From an uncultured Lachnospiraceae bacterium (GTDB lineage: Bacteria > Bacillota > Clostridia > Lachnospirales > Lachnospiraceae): DNA of 64,000 bases. The notes beneath the pieces were generated by a model. That model had not been told where the DNA came from and ran no database searches. It saw only the letters and a program-made list of their open reading frames with translations. Below are positions 63,390 to 64,000 of the stretch, piece by piece. Numbering within the stretch: position 1 is the stretch's first letter; each line of letters opens with the position of its first letter. The stretch is from the NCBI GenBank assembly GCA_910578345.1, contig CAJTRA010000002.1:276681-340680 (forward strand), written 5' to 3'. The translations under genes were made by a program, and so were the position numbers.

Positions 63390-64000
63390 GGTGTTAGTCC
63401 GTAAGTGTGTTGGTAAGATTATATCTCTAATAACTGGACTGTTCTTATATCTTTATTGCTATGGTAATAATTTACACCTGTCACCGTCAACACTGCCCCT
63501 GTCAGCCGCCTGACCATAGCTTCCACATTCCGGTAAGTGGTTGAAAACAGTGCGTTATACCTGTTGATGTATTTGCTGGCAACCCCACGGTAAAAATTAT
63601 ACCGTTTTTTGATAAAGCTGTGGAATCCGTTCACTGTGTTCAGATGGTAGAAACAGGATTCTTCCGCTTTTTGGCTATTGCAGTCCTTTACCGTACAGTC
63701 TGCAATTCCCGGAAAGGCATGGTAACTCCTCAGCCCGTCACAAAGGGCGAGGGTACCGTCTGCGATATGCCCGTCAAATATACGGATGAGTTCCACAGCA
63801 CTGGGCTTTGCCCTGTTGACGGTGGCGGCAATGGCCTCCCCCTTACGCTGGATGCCCGTACAGATGCAGATATATTCATTGGAAATGCCTCTTTTTTCGG
63901 CTTTTGCACCATGTTTACGGGCAGTCCTTGTGACAGTACCGTCAAGTTTCCTGCCTTTATAACAGTCCAGGACAAAGGTTTCATCGAACTCGGACACTTC
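63390..64000 (-). mobile_element. IS1595-like insertion element, right part
   Basis: The binding-protein frame ends near 63389, and the sequence from GGTGTTAGTCCGTAAG onward is the transposase 3' end. The element continues past the window, so the second terminal repeat and the target duplication cannot be seen. Confidence 0.7.
63419..64000 (-). CDS. IS1595-family transposase, C-terminal part
   Basis: About 193 residues are visible, open at the window edge. FDETFVLDC carries the first acidic residue of the DDE catalytic set, LALCDGLRSYHAF a second Asp, and CFYHLNTVNGFHSFIKKR, then GVASKYINRYNALF, are the ISXO2/IS1595 C-terminal pattern in which Asn/His replace or accompany the last acidic residue. 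It is read in the same direction as the interrupted operon. An N-terminal zinc-ribbon part is expected outside the window. Confidence 0.88.
   Translation of the reverse strand, partial: EVSEFDETFVLDCYKGRKLDGTVTRTARKHGAKAEKRGISNEYICICTGIQRKGEAIAATVNRAKPSAVELIRIFDGHIADGTLALCDGLRSYHAFPGIADCTVKDCNSQKAEESCFYHLNTVNGFHSFIKKRYNFYRGVASKYINRYNALFSTTYRNVEAMVRRLTGAVLTVTGVNYYHSNKDIRTVQLLEI

Noticed and set aside
1..64000. CRISPR arrays, prophage genes, rRNA operons and known riboswitches
   Set aside because: I looked through all intergenic regions and saw no regularly spaced repeats, phage structural genes, rRNA sequence or convincing riboswitch core.

Overview
The window looks like a chromosomal segment of a spore-forming, strictly anaerobic Firmicute of the class Clostridia, most likely a gut Lachnospiraceae. 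The evidence is the sporulation set (YabP, YabQ, SpoIIE, a CotS-type coat protein), oxygen-defence genes (rubrerythrin, a rubredoxin-fused glutamate-synthase-like flavoprotein), glycan and arabinose genes (GH13, GH127, AraB, AraM) and Gram-positive lipoproteins. Most genes lie on the minus strand. No rRNA operon, CRISPR array or prophage was seen. The only mobile DNA is an IS1595-like element at the right edge.

Left part (1-12.4 kb): a flavodoxin-type protein is cut by the window edge. It follows a decayed AAA-ATPase/PD-(D/E)XK pseudogene and a stretch with two tandem UUCG hairpins. Next comes a NUDIX - AAC(6')-like acetyltransferase - MATE efflux string, a zinc-ribbon membrane protein, a ROK sugar kinase with a TIM-barrel isomerase, and hsp20 on the plus strand with a structured leader. 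A compact minus-strand block then encodes a serpin lipoprotein, an ECF sigma factor, a single-pass membrane protein in the anti-sigma position and a YfbK-like vWA lipoprotein.

Centre (12.4-36.8 kb): a cytoplasmic GH13 enzyme is followed by the classical Firmicute block mazG - (HU) - rqcP - yabP - yabQ - divIC - spoIIE - tilS - hpt - ftsH. SpoIIE here lacks the membrane domain. Beyond it lie a PEGA lipoprotein with three tandem repeats, a CotS-type protein, CCA-adding enzyme, GH127 beta-L-arabinofuranosidase with an AraC regulator, an alcohol dehydrogenase/O-acetyltransferase pair, and rubrerythrin with its flavoprotein partner.

36.8-46 kb: an RHH regulator and a WYL regulator are divergent. 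The nifS-nifU iron-sulfur operon is divergent from its Rrf2/IscR-like regulator, with paired inverted repeats in the shared promoter region. Then come tRNA-Pro(CGG), a Kef-type antiporter, trmB-trxA and a D,D-carboxypeptidase.

Right part (46-64 kb): this is a sensing and sugar-uptake region. A REC-GGDEF diguanylate cyclase, a solute-binding lipoprotein with no transporter, a 1311-residue hybrid kinase that also carries a degenerate GGDEF domain, and a DEDD exonuclease form one tight string. It follows a dCache chemoreceptor that sits directly after araB. Upstream are araM, a GntR regulator, an enolase-superfamily dehydratase/racemase and a CUT1 ABC importer whose binding-protein gene is interrupted by the IS element.

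The two gene sets that most merit a second look are the serpin/ECF/vWA block and the binding protein/hybrid kinase/diguanylate cyclase block. Both are inferred from gene order and domains only.
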